From Moritella sp. 5 (GTDB taxonomy: Bacteria; Pseudomonadota; Gammaproteobacteria; Enterobacterales; Moritellaceae), in contig NZ_CP056122.1 in the NCBI RefSeq assembly GCF_018219455.1, positions 2,046,001 through 2,110,000 on the forward strand: a stretch of DNA of 64,000 nt. Reading direction: 5' to 3'. Numbering within the stretch: position 1 is the stretch's first letter; each line of letters opens with the position of its first letter. Under the pieces are notes generated by a model that worked only from the letters and a program-made list of their open reading frames with translations, was not told the origin of the DNA and did no database searches. The position numbers were made by a program, and so were the translations under genes. Shown one piece after another: positions 55,889 to 64,000 of this stretch.

Positions 55889-57427
55889 CTATGCTGTTAT
55901 CGTTTCATGTAGCAATTTATTTAACATACGCATTGTTGCTTGCACACCAGCGAATACTTGGTTAGAGCTAACACCACGGGTTCGGAAACTTCGATCGCCC
56001 TGCTGCCAAGTAATAAAGCTTTCTGTTAATGCACTGGTTTTACCGCCTGGTGGAATACGTACTTGATAGTTTTCTAAATTTGGATAATCAAATCCAACTT
56101 TGTGCATGATGGCTTGAATTGCCATACTAAACGCATCAAAGCCACCATTACCGGATCCCGCTGATTTGTATATCTCATCGCCGATGCGAATACGGATGCT
56201 TGCGGTGGAATCAACATTGAGTCCAGATGTAATCGAACAGTTGAGCAGTTCAATATGCGAGTAATCTTTACTTTCCAGTAAATCCGCAATAATAAAGGGT
56301 AAATCTTCAGGTGTGATAATTGCTTTTTGATCACCTAAAGTGACAATACGCTCGAGCAATTTAGTCTTTTGCTCGGGGCTTAAGTCTATACTTAACTCTT
56401 CAAGATTTTTTTCTATCGATGCTTTACCGCTCATTTTTCCGAGGGCATAGGTTCGGGTACGCTTAAACCGTTCAGGACCTAACACCGTTTGATATAAGCC
56501 ACCTTTATTATCGCCATCGGCATGTATACCACTGGTCTGAGTAAATACGTCTGCGCCAATAATAGGCGCGTTTGCTGGCGTTATTTTACCCGAGAAATTT
56601 TCAATCATTTGGCTTATCTGATGGATGCGTTGTTCATTGATTGATGATTCGATACCGAGCTTATCTTTAAGGACTACTGCAACTTCTGCAAGTGAGGCAT
56701 TACCAGCGCGTTCACCTAAACAGTTCACTGTACAATGAATAGCGCTAATGCCAACTTTTGCTGCAGCGAGTGCATTTGCTGTGGCTAAACCGTAATCATT
56801 ATGTGGATGAAAATCAAATTTCTGTTGCGGATAACGCCCAATCATATCAGACAGGCTGAGATGGACTTCATCTGGAGACATTACACCTAGTGTATCTGGC
56901 AGCATGTAATGTTGGATTGGTAAATCTACAAGTGCATTGATCATGTTGTAAACATAATCAGGATTGTCACTGTAACCATTAGACCAATCTTCAAGATAAA
57001 TATTAACTGTTAACCCTTGCTCTATGGCGTAGTGAATGGTTTCTCTGACATCTGCAATATGTTGCGCTGGGGTTTTTCGGAGTTGCTCTATACAGTGTTT
57101 TTCACTACCTTTGGTGAGTAAGTTGATCACTTTGGCACCGCTGGACGTTATCCAGTCAACGCTTTTGGTATGATCGACAAAACCCAGTATTTCGATTCGG
57201 TCTGCAACTTGTTCTTGCTCTGCCCATTGGATTAATGAGGATACGGCATGTTTTTCGCCAAGCGAAACGCGCGCAGATGCGACTTCAATTCGGTCAACAT
57301 TAAGGGATTGGAGTAGGGCTTTGGCAATACTAACTTTTTCGTCGGGGGTGAAGGAGACCCCTTGGGTTTGTTCTCCATCACGAAGAGTTGTGTCCATTAA
57401 TTGGACTTGAGGGCGCACTATTTCCAT
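55889..57427 (-). CDS. 2-isopropylmalate/(R)-citramalate synthase-type enzyme
   Basis: The 512-residue protein is a DRE-TIM metallolyase with DTTLRDGEQTQGVSF, HPHNDYGLATANALAA and NCLGERAGNASLAEV, plus a C-terminal LeuA-type regulatory domain (about 390-505). It condenses acetyl-CoA with a 2-oxo acid; 2-oxoisovalerate (leucine) or pyruvate (citramalate, isoleucine) cannot be separated by eye. ATG 57427 is preferred to the TTG frame start at 57445. It lies in an operon after leuC and leuD. Confidence 0.88.
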   Translation of the reverse strand: MEIVRPQVQLMDTTLRDGEQTQGVSFTPDEKVSIAKALLQSLNVDRIEVASARVSLGEKHAVSSLIQWAEQEQVADRIEILGFVDHTKSVDWITSSGAKVINLLTKGSEKHCIEQLRKTPAQHIADVRETIHYAIEQGLTVNIYLEDWSNGYSDNPDYVYNMINALVDLPIQHYMLPDTLGVMSPDEVHLSLSDMIGRYPQQKFDFHPHNDYGLATANALAAAKVGISAIHCTVNCLGERAGNASLAEVAVVLKDKLGIESSINEQRIHQISQMIENFSGKITPANAPIIGADVFTQTSGIHADGDNKGGLYQTVLGPERFKRTRTYALGKMSGKASIEKNLEELSIDLSPEQKTKLLERIVTLGDQKAIITPEDLPFIIADLLESKDYSHIELLNCSITSGLNVDSTASIRIRIGDEIYKSAGSGNGGFDAFSMAIQAIMHKVGFDYPNLENYQVRIPPGGKTSALTESFITWQQGDRSFRTRGVSSNQVFAGVQATMRMLNKLLHETITA

Positions 57428-57540
57428 ATTTGCTACCTGCTTCAAATTGTAGGGAAAGAGCGGATAGAAGATAACTATCCGCTGTTAAACCGAATCTTAG
57501 TGTGTTCAGTGATGTATTAAGACCGTGCTATACCGAAAAG

Positions 57541-58161
57541 TTAGCTTGCTTCAGGCCATAGCCATGGAAACTGCTGCTTATTTTTAGCTTCGAATTCACT
57601 GATTTTAGCTTCATGCTTTAATGTCCATGAAATATCATCAGCACCTTCGATAAGGCTTTGTTTACGGAATGGGTCAACCTCAATATTAATAACAATACCA
57701 CCCGGTGTTGTTACTGTTTGTGCAGGTAGGTCAACAGTAAACTCGATACCTTCGTTAGCATCAATTTCAGCCATTAATGCGGTGAGTTCTTCTTTGCTTA
57801 CACGGATTGGTAAAATACCGTTTTTAAAGCAGTTAGAATAGAAGATATCAGCATAGCTAGTTGAAATAATGGTATTGAAACCAAAATCTTCAATTGCCCA
57901 CGGCGCATGTTCACGTGATGAACCACAACCAAAGTTATCGCCAGCAACTAAAATTTTAGCGCCTTTGAATGCAGGTTTGTTTAACTCAAACTCAGGATTT
58001 TCTGAACCATCATCAAGAAAACGCCAGTCATGGAATAAGTGAATGCCAAAACCAGTACGTTCTACTTTTTTCAAGAACTGTTTTGGAATGATTTGGTCTG
58101 TATCTACGTTGCTACGATTCATTAATGCAGCAACACTAGTATGATTTTTATATGCTTTCAT
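57541..58161 (-). CDS. leuD: 3-isopropylmalate dehydratase small subunit
   Basis: LeuD is the small subunit of isopropylmalate isomerase. The 206-residue protein has NVDTDQIIPKQFL, GDNFGCGSSREHAPWAI and FKNGILPIRVS. It pairs with LeuC directly upstream (31-base gap). E. coli LeuD is 201 residues. Confidence 0.96.
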   Translation of the reverse strand: MKAYKNHTSVAALMNRSNVDTDQIIPKQFLKKVERTGFGIHLFHDWRFLDDGSENPEFELNKPAFKGAKILVAGDNFGCGSSREHAPWAIEDFGFNTIISTSYADIFYSNCFKNGILPIRVSKEELTALMAEIDANEGIEFTVDLPAQTVTTPGGIVINIEVDPFRKQSLIEGADDISWTLKHEAKISEFEAKNKQQFPWLWPEAS

Positions 58162-58192
58162 TTTAATTCCTTGATCACTAATGTGCTAAAGC

Positions 58193-59593
58193 TTATGCCC
58201 AGTTACGGATGTCAACAAAATGGCCTTCAATTGCTGCTGCTGCAGCCATTGCTGGTGATACAAGGTGTGTACGACCACCTTTACCTTGACGACCTTCGAA
58301 GTTACGGTTTGACGTAGACGCACTACGTTGACCTTCGCTTAGTTGGTCACCATTCATTGCTAAACACATAGAACAACCTGGTTCACGCCATTCCCAACCA
58401 GCATCAACTAAGATCTTATCTAGACCTTCTTTTTCAGCTTGTTCTTTAACAAGGTATGAACCTGGAACTGCAATTGCTTGTACTGAAGCGCTCACCTTTT
58501 TACCGACTGTTAATTCAGCAATGGCACGGAAATCTTCAATACGGCCGTTAGTACAAGAACCAACGAACACAAGGTCAATATTAATATCAGTGATTGCTGC
58601 TCCGGCTTCAATGTTCATGTAGGCAAGGGCACCTTTACATGCAGAAGCTTTAATTTCATCACTGAAATCACTTGGTGAAGGTACACTTGCGTTTACTGCT
58701 ACAACTTGCTCTGGCGATGTACCCCAAGTCACTTGTGGTGCAATATCTTCCGCTTTAAGCTTGATAGTAGTATCAAATACAGCGCCGTCATCAGTTGGTA
58801 GTGACTCCCAGTATGCGAGTGCAGCAGCCCAGTGATCACCTTTGGGTGCAAATTCTTTACCTTTAAGGTAAGCATATGTTGTTTCATCTGGAGCAATAAG
58901 ACCGGCACGTGCGCCACCTTCAATCGCCATGTTACATAAGGTCATACGACCTTCCATTGTCAGATCTCGAATTGCAGAGCCCGCAAATTCGATTACATGA
59001 CCAGTACCGCCTGCAGTACCAATTTTACCGATAACAGCAAGGGCAATATCTTTAGCTGTTGAATACTTCGATAATGTACCTTCTACGCTTACAAGCATGG
59101 TTTTTGATTTTTTCTGCTGTAGCGTTTGAGTTGCCATTACGTGCTCAACTTCAGAAGTACCGATACCGAACGCTAAGGCACCAAATGCACCGTGTGTTGC
59201 AGTATGTGAATCACCACAAACAGCAGTCATACCTGGATGGATAAAGCCATGCTCAGGTACAACGATATGGATAACACCATTATTAACGTTTTGCATATCG
59301 TAAATAAGGAGGTCGTGTTCACTGCAGTTGTTTGCCATCGTATCAATTTGCTTTGCTGCAATTGGATCTTTAATTGGTAGATGACGGTCAACGGTTGGTA
59401 CACAGTGATCCATTGTCGCTAGAATACTATGACGATTACGGATCTTACGTTTTTGTACTTTTAAGCCTTCAAATGCTTGTGGGCTTGTTACTTCATGCAT
59501 CAAGTGACGATCGATGTAGAGCAGCGGGGTTCCATTTTTCGGTTCATGAACTAAGTGTGAATCCCAAATTTTTTCATACATTGTCTTTTTCAT
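58193..59593 (-). CDS. leuC: 3-isopropylmalate dehydratase large subunit
   Basis: LeuC carries the [4Fe-4S] cluster of isopropylmalate isomerase. The 466-residue protein has [15 protein letters not shown] and [11 protein letters not shown], containing cluster cysteines, and [19 protein letters not shown]. The length equals E. coli LeuC. It is the first gene of leuC-leuD-leuA2. No leuB lies in this window. Confidence 0.97.
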   Translation of the reverse strand: MKKTMYEKIWDSHLVHEPKNGTPLLYIDRHLMHEVTSPQAFEGLKVQKRKIRNRHSILATMDHCVPTVDRHLPIKDPIAAKQIDTMANNCSEHDLLIYDMQNVNNGVIHIVVPEHGFIHPGMTAVCGDSHTATHGAFGALAFGIGTSEVEHVMATQTLQQKKSKTMLVSVEGTLSKYSTAKDIALAVIGKIGTAGGTGHVIEFAGSAIRDLTMEGRMTLCNMAIEGGARAGLIAPDETTYAYLKGKEFAPKGDHWAAALAYWESLPTDDGAVFDTTIKLKAEDIAPQVTWGTSPEQVVAVNASVPSPSDFSDEIKASACKGALAYMNIEAGAAITDINIDLVFVGSCTNGRIEDFRAIAELTVGKKVSASVQAIAVPGSYLVKEQAEKEGLDKILVDAGWEWREPGCSMCLAMNGDQLSEGQRSASTSNRNFEGRQGKGGRTHLVSPAMAAAAAIEGHFVDIRNWA

Positions 59594-59876
59594 TGCTTTG
59601 CTTCCCTTCCCATCAAGCGAGATATTTATACTTTCTTATGTCTTGATACTATGACAATAGTGTGACCTTCTTCAAGAACATAATTTCATAAATAGTTAGA
59701 ATTATAAATATCCAATTTGTTATTGTTTGTCATTATCGACTTTTATTGGAGTATAAATCTGTTTAATTTAACATACCTAGTTTTATGCATTGATATATTT
59801 GCCGTTGGCGGGGTTATTTGTTTTTTATAATATGTTTAATATTTAGACTTTTTAGTTTTTCAACGTGGTAAATAAA
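59594..59876. other. Upstream region of the leuC operon
   Basis: About 280 bases with no convincing gene, AT-rich, expected to hold the leuC promoter. I looked for a leucine-rich leader peptide and attenuator and did not see one. Confidence 0.5.
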
Positions 59877-59916
59877 GTTATTTCTACAATATTAAGGTCA
59901 TGATTGTAGAAATAAC
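59877..59916. repeat. Perfect 14-bp inverted repeat between leuC and the CBS gene
   Basis: GTTATTTCTACAAT (59877-59890) and its exact reverse complement (59903-59916) flank a 12-bp centre. The site lies between divergent genes. It is the size of an operator for a dimeric or tetrameric regulator, or could be an RNA hairpin. Confidence 0.75.
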
Positions 59917-59990
59917 CATATAACCTATGCTTAGAAGAAGTAGTAACCATGTATTATTTTAAATAGATCAATGATTAAAGGAGTGAGGGA

Positions 59991-60416
59991 ATGAATTCTT
60001 TAAAGGTATCTGACTATATGCAGTTGCGGCCAGTTAAATTGACTGCAAATATGCCTGTGGCAACGGCGGTTGATAGATTACTAAGATCTACTCATATTGG
60101 TGCGCCTGTGGTGAATGATAGTGATACGCTCATTGGCTGGATTTCAGAACAGGATTGCTTAGCATCGTTACTGGAATCGAGTTATTACTGTGAAGAGGTC
60201 GCGATAGTTGAAGACTTGATGAGAAAGGATGTGCTCACGGTTCGGGTGACGGACAGTATTATTGAACTCGCGCAGCAAATGCTAGAAGAGAAGCCTAAAG
60301 TTTATCCTGTGATTGACGATGAAGGATTATTAGTGGGGATCATTTCTCGTCGAAATGTACTCAAAGCAATGGATAAACAACAACAGGCGTGTTATTTAAA
60401 TGCCGCGAATATTTAG
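59991..60416 (+). CDS. Two-CBS-domain protein
   Basis: The 141-residue protein consists of two CBS domains (about 8-62 and 73-130), seen as VATAVDRLLRSTHIGAPVV and then YPVIDDEGLLVGIISRRNVLKAM. CBS pairs bind adenosine nucleotides and act as sensors. No other domain is present, so the partner protein is unknown. AAAGGAGTGAGG upstream of ATG 59991 is a good ribosome-binding site. It is divergent from the leu operon across the inverted repeat. Confidence 0.9.
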   Translation: MNSLKVSDYMQLRPVKLTANMPVATAVDRLLRSTHIGAPVVNDSDTLIGWISEQDCLASLLESSYYCEEVAIVEDLMRKDVLTVRVTDSIIELAQQMLEEKPKVYPVIDDEGLLVGIISRRNVLKAMDKQQQACYLNAANI

Positions 60417-60435
60417 CAACCCCAGTGCAATAAAA

Positions 60436-60466
60436 AGAGGCTACAACGATTGCAGCCTCTAAGCTA
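60436..60466 (-). terminator. Terminator after glpT
   Basis: AGAGGCT pairs with AGCCTCT with an inner region that can also pair in part. On the minus strand the right arm is followed by TTTTTATT. It also lies just beyond the CBS gene on the other side. Confidence 0.75.
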
Positions 60467-60484
60467 TCAACTAATACTAATTAC

Positions 60485-61846
60485 TTATGCAACCGCAGTA
60501 TCGCCAGTTTTGTTAGCGTGAAAACGCTTTTCACCAAAATAAGCGTAACTTAAGCAAATGATAGAGGCTAAGCAAGAGGCGACGAGAACCATGAAGCCAC
60601 CATCCCAACCAAAATGGTCAACTGTATAGCCAAGTACTGCATTGGCAGCAACTGCGCCGCCTAGGTAGCCGAATAGACCTGTTAGACCCGCTGCAGTGCC
60701 TGCCGCTTTTTTAGGTGCAAGCTCAAGTGCGTATAGACCAATTAACATAACCGGGCCGTAAATCAGGAACCCAATCGCAATTAATGCCGCCATATCGATG
60801 GCTGGGTTCCCTGGCGGGTTAAACCAGTAAACAAGTACAGCAATCGTCACTAGCGCCATAAATAGTATTCCCGCTGGTGCACGACGTCCTTTAAATAATT
60901 TATCTGAAATCCAACCACAAAGTAGGGTGCCTGGAATACCCGCCCATTCATACAAAAAATAAGCCCAAGAAGAGCCATCTACAGTGAAACCTTTTGCTTC
61001 TTTCAGGTACACAGGTGCCCAATCTAAAACACCGTAACGGATCATATAAACAAAGGCGTTAGCAACCGCGATAGACCATAACAGTTTATTATTAAGAACA
61101 TATTTTAAGAAAATCTCTTTTGCCGTCATTTCTTGTTCATGATCTGTGCTGTAATCATCTGGATAATCATCTTTATATTCTTCGATTGGTGGTAACCCAC
61201 AAGATTGCGGAGTATCACGCACAGTGAGCCAGACAAAGACTGCGACGAGTACAGCAAAGAAAGCTGGTACATAAAATGCGGTATGCCAATCGTCATTAAA
61301 TGCCCATAAGCCAAGTAAGAACATAGGGCCGATTAAGCCGCCACCGACGTTATGCGCAACGTTCCAAACCGAGACTAATTCACCACGTTCTTTTTTAGAC
61401 CACCAGTGAACCATGGTTCTACCACAAGCTGGCCAACCCATACCTTGGAACCAACCATTTAAAAACAGTAAAACGAACATCGCAGTAATACTGCTGGTTG
61501 CCCAAGGCATGTAGCCAAAAGTAAACATAACGGCAGCTGACATTAATAAGCCAGCGGTTAAGAAATAGCGTGGGTTAGAGCGGTCAGAGACACTACCCAT
61601 CAGGAATTTAGAGAGTCCATAAGAAATAGATACTGCAGATAAAGCAACACCCAGATCACCACGGCTAAAGCCTTGTTCAATCAGGTATGGCATGGCCAAA
61701 CTGAAGTTTTTACGAACTAGGTAGTAGCCTGCATAGCCAAAGAAAATACCAAAGAATAACTGCCACCTTAAATATTTATAGGTGGAGTCAACTTGGTCTG
61801 CGGGTAAACGAGCAATGTGCTCTTTCGGTTTGAAAATACCAAACAT
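60485..61846 (-). CDS. glpT: Glycerol-3-phosphate transporter
   Basis: The 453-residue protein has twelve membrane segments and matches Glp[51 protein letters not shown] (here [14 protein letters not shown]) and [14 protein letters not shown]. It exchanges glycerol-3-phosphate for phosphate as an organophosphate:Pi antiporter. E. coli GlpT is 452 residues. CRP-like sequence lies upstream. Confidence 0.95.
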   Translation of the reverse strand: MFGIFKPKEHIARLPADQVDSTYKYLRWQLFFGIFFGYAGYYLVRKNFSLAMPYLIEQGFSRGDLGVALSAVSISYGLSKFLMGSVSDRSNPRYFLTAGLLMSAAVMFTFGYMPWATSSITAMFVLLFLNGWFQGMGWPACGRTMVHWWSKKERGELVSVWNVAHNVGGGLIGPMFLLGLWAFNDDWHTAFYVPAFFAVLVAVFVWLTVRDTPQSCGLPPIEEYKDDYPDDYSTDHEQEMTAKEIFLKYVLNNKLLWSIAVANAFVYMIRYGVLDWAPVYLKEAKGFTVDGSSWAYFLYEWAGIPGTLLCGWISDKLFKGRRAPAGILFMALVTIAVLVYWFNPPGNPAIDMAALIAIGFLIYGPVMLIGLYALELAPKKAAGTAAGLTGLFGYLGGAVAANAVLGYTVDHFGWDGGFMVLVASCLASIICLSYAYFGEKRFHANKTGDTAVA

Positions 61847-62353
61847 TTATAACCTCGAGTTTCAACGTGTTGATGGTTTTAAATAACCATTTTATAGGGT
61901 TTGAAGTTCGTTCGAGCGAAAATCGTTTGGATTTTATTTTCTTTCGATTATTTAATGTGTGACCTAGATCTCATAAATATATCTTTAGAATCAAATAAGC
62001 AACACATATGGATAGGCATATGTGATTTGATTGCTTGTTTTGGCGTCTGTAAATAAATCGTGACAGGCTGTTAATCTAGGTAGTAACTACTCATTTAGTG
62101 GTGGTGTCGTTATTTTTCGGCTTTATATGTCAAGCAGTGTAAATAATATGTGCCATATATTTCATTAAATTTATATTTTGCTCAGTGTTTAACTAATAGC
62201 CTAAAAAGTGTGCCATCACGATGACCAATCGAGGTTATAGCGAGGTGACTGAAGTGCTTTTCATTTGAAATCCAATAATCATTTGAAATTCTAGAGATAC
62301 TGGCATAGTATTTCGCTTTTAAAACTAGAGTTAATGGGCGCTTTCTAACTATT
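61847..62353. other. Divergent region between glpT and hrpA
   Basis: About 500 bases with no convincing gene. It contains a CRP-like site at 61958-61973 and an inverted repeat CACATAT (62003-62009) with ATATGTG (62018-62024). The hrpA promoter must lie in the right part; I see no clear one. Confidence 0.55.
61958..61973 (-). promoter_or_regulatory. CRP-like site upstream of glpT
   Basis: TGTGA-N6-TCTCA agrees with TGTGA-N6-TCACA at 9 of 10 positions. It is about 112 bases upstream of the glpT start. Catabolite control of glpT is established in E. coli; here it is inferred. Confidence 0.45.
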
Positions 62354-64000
62354 ATGCAGAGTATCTTAAAATCCCTGACGGCTGAACTATCTAACTGTAT
62401 GCATTCCGATCGTTTTCGTTTTAAACGTCGTTTGCAAACAGCGCAAAAATTACCTTCTGAAAAGCAAGAAAAAGCTTTTGATAAGCTGCAGCAAGATATT
62501 GCGGCATCGTCGAGCCTGCGTCAGTCGCGTATTGATAACTTACCAGTAGTCTCTTATCCTGAAGATCTGCCTATTAGTCAAAAGCGTGATGATATCGCTA
62601 ATGCTATTTTAAATAACCAAGTGGTTATTATTGCAGGCGAAACTGGCTCGGGTAAAACCACTCAGATCCCTAAAATATGCCTCGACCTCGGTTTAGGTAT
62701 TGATGGCATGATAGGGCATACACAGCCAAGACGACTTGCGGCTCGTACGGTTGCGAATCGTATTGCTGAAGAGCTTAATTCAGAGCTTGGTGAGCACGTA
62801 GGTTATAAGATCCGTTTTAGCGATAACGTCAGCAAGAAAAGTTACATCAAGCTGATGACCGACGGTATTTTACTGGCTGAGATCCAACAAGATCGCTTCT
62901 TAAGTAAATATGACGTGATCATTATTGATGAAGCCCATGAGCGTAGCTTAAATATTGATTTTATCCTCGGTTATTTAAAACAATTACTTAACCGTCGTCC
63001 CGATTTAAAAGTGATTATTACGTCTGCGACGATTGATCCAGAACGTTTTTCTAAGCACTTTAATAACGCGCCGATGATCGAAGTGTCTGGCCGTACTTAT
63101 CCTGTTGAAGTGCGTTATAACGCGTTAGCAGAACAAGACGATGGGCACGAACGCGATCAAATCCAAGGCATTGTTGATGCCGTAGATGAACTGCAGAGTG
63201 AAGGCCTTGGGGATATCCTAGTCTTCCTTAACGGTGAACGTGAGATACGTGATACTGCAGATGCGTTAAACAAGTTAAAACTTCGAGATACCGAAGTACT
63301 GCCTTTGTATGCGCGCTTAACGAATGCCGAGCAGAACCGTATTTTCCAAAGTCATGTTGGTCGTCGAGTGGTATTAGCGACTAACGTGGCAGAAACATCG
63401 TTAACGGTACCGGGTATCAAGTATGTGATTGACCCAGGTACTGCGCGTATTAGCCGTTATAGCTATCGTACCAAGGTACAACGCTTACCGATTGAAGCTG
63501 TCTCACAGGCCAGTGCTAATCAGCGTATGGGCCGTTGTGGTCGTGTGAGTGCGGGTATTTGTATTCGACTTTATAGTGAAGAAGATTTCAATAATCGTCC
63601 TGAGTTTACCGACCCTGAGATCCAGCGTACTAACCTTGCTTCTGTTATTTTACAAATGCATGCATTGGGGTTAGGCGACGTTGCTAATTTCCCATTCGTA
63701 CAGCCACCAGACAGTCGTAACATTACCGATGGTCTAAAACTGCTTGAAGAATTAGGCGCCATTGATATCAGTAACGCTGATCATAATAAACGCCTGACGC
63801 CGGTTGGTATTGCGTTGGCTAAATTGCCGATTGATCCACGTCTTGCACGTATGGTTATGGAAGCAAACACCAATGGTTGTTTGAATGAAGTGATGGTGAT
63901 TACGGCGGCATTGTCGATTCAAGACCCACGTGAACGACCAATAGAAAAACAGCAAGCGGCAGATGAACAACATCGTCGTTTTTATGATAAAGAATCTGAT
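62354..64000 (+). CDS. hrpA: ATP-dependent RNA helicase HrpA (5' part, runs off the window)
   Basis: The frame stays open for 549 codons to the last base. It closely follows E. coli HrpA (1300 residues): RFRFKRRLQ near the start, Walker A AGETGSGKTTQIPK, DEAH box IIDEAHERSLNIDF, motif III SATIDPERF, VAETSLTVPGIKYVID and motif VI QRMGRCGR (the x in QRxGRxGR is Met here, Lys in E. coli). HrpA is a DEAH-box helicase with roles in mRNA processing and ribosome rescue. ATG 62354 has no strong ribosome-binding site. Confidence 0.96.
   Translation, partial: MQSILKSLTAELSNCMHSDRFRFKRRLQTAQKLPSEKQEKAFDKLQQDIAASSSLRQSRIDNLPVVSYPEDLPISQKRDDIANAILNNQVVIIAGETGSGKTTQIPKICLDLGLGIDGMIGHTQPRRLAARTVANRIAEELNSELGEHVGYKIRFSDNVSKKSYIKLMTDGILLAEIQQDRFLSKYDVIIIDEAHERSLNIDFILGYLKQLLNRRPDLKVIITSATIDPERFSKHFNNAPMIEVSGRTYPVEVRYNALAEQDDGHERDQIQGIVDAVDELQSEGLGDILVFLNGEREIRDTADALNKLKLRDTEVLPLYARLTNAEQNRIFQSHVGRRVVLATNVAETSLTVPGIKYVIDPGTARISRYSYRTKVQRLPIEAVSQASANQRMGRCGRVSAGICIRLYSEEDFNNRPEFTDPEIQRTNLASVILQMHALGLGDVANFPFVQPPDSRNITDGLKLLEELGAIDISNADHNKRLTPVGIALAKLPIDPRLARMVMEANTNGCLNEVMVITAALSIQDPRERPIEKQQAADEQHRRFYDKESD

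Noticed and set aside
63571-63973. Minus-strand frames inside the end of the window
   Set aside because: They are antisense to the open hrpA frame, which is conserved throughout.

Overview
The window is chromosomal DNA of a marine, psychrophile-like gammaproteobacterium. Base composition is AT-leaning. The block serC-hisC-aroA-cmk-rpsA-ihfB-lapA-lapB-pyrF, the divergent nhaB/fadR pair, the yeaG-yeaH-spoVR operon, the DUF2982, DUF1244 and DUF3820 proteins, and the rhombosortase and dedicated-sortase regulators all point to the Vibrio/Shewanella/Moritella part of the class. Moritella is my best guess, by inference only; there is no rRNA gene to confirm it.

Layout. (1) 1-7.9 kb: an exported PqaA-like hydrolase, a terminator, then about a dozen short co-directional accessory genes (flavodoxin, GNAT, GFA, PhzF, OsmC, SRPBCC, LysE, two methyltransferases, HAD, DUF1272). 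(2) 7.9-11.3 kb: ppiB, an EamA exporter, a bifunctional NAD(P)HX repair enzyme and a small membrane protein. (3) 11.4-20.5 kb: the conserved housekeeping block. (4) 20.5-23.2 kb: rhombosortase, a DTW-domain tRNA-modifying enzyme, DUF3820, a galE remnant with a large internal deletion, a HIT protein and H-NS. (5) 23.2-26.2 kb: a promoter and lysine riboswitch controlling an NhaC-type lysine transporter, then tdk. (6) 26.2-28.7 kb: two EAL-type proteins flanking a LuxR-type regulator.

(7) 28.9-39.1 kb is the most unusual part. A minus-strand cluster holds a large exported protein, a b-type-cytochrome-like membrane protein, an FTR1 iron permease, an FAD oxidoreductase, an exported helical protein, a GT-C glycosyltransferase-like membrane protein and a beta-propeller/six-haem cytochrome c. 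Fur-box-like sequences sit at both promoters. I infer an iron-acquisition system that couples redox chemistry and surface or envelope components to FTR1. (8) 39.2-45 kb: DUF2982, the PdsS/PdsR two-component pair with no sortase beside it, an unrecognised coiled-coil membrane protein, and an LpxR-family protein with a 9-bp tandem repeat in its leader. (9) 45.3-55.5 kb: an outer-membrane barrel, ppnP, DUF1244, dsbB, nhaB/fadR and the spoVR-yeaH-prkA stress operon. (10) 55.9-64 kb: a leuC-leuD-leuA2 operon, a CBS-domain protein, glpT and the first 549 codons of hrpA, which runs off the end.

Most genes are intact. The clear exception is galE, reduced to its two ends. A 36-codon ORF at 5664 and an EAL protein lacking its usual HDOD half may also be decay products. 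I saw no tRNA, rRNA, insertion sequence or CRISPR array.
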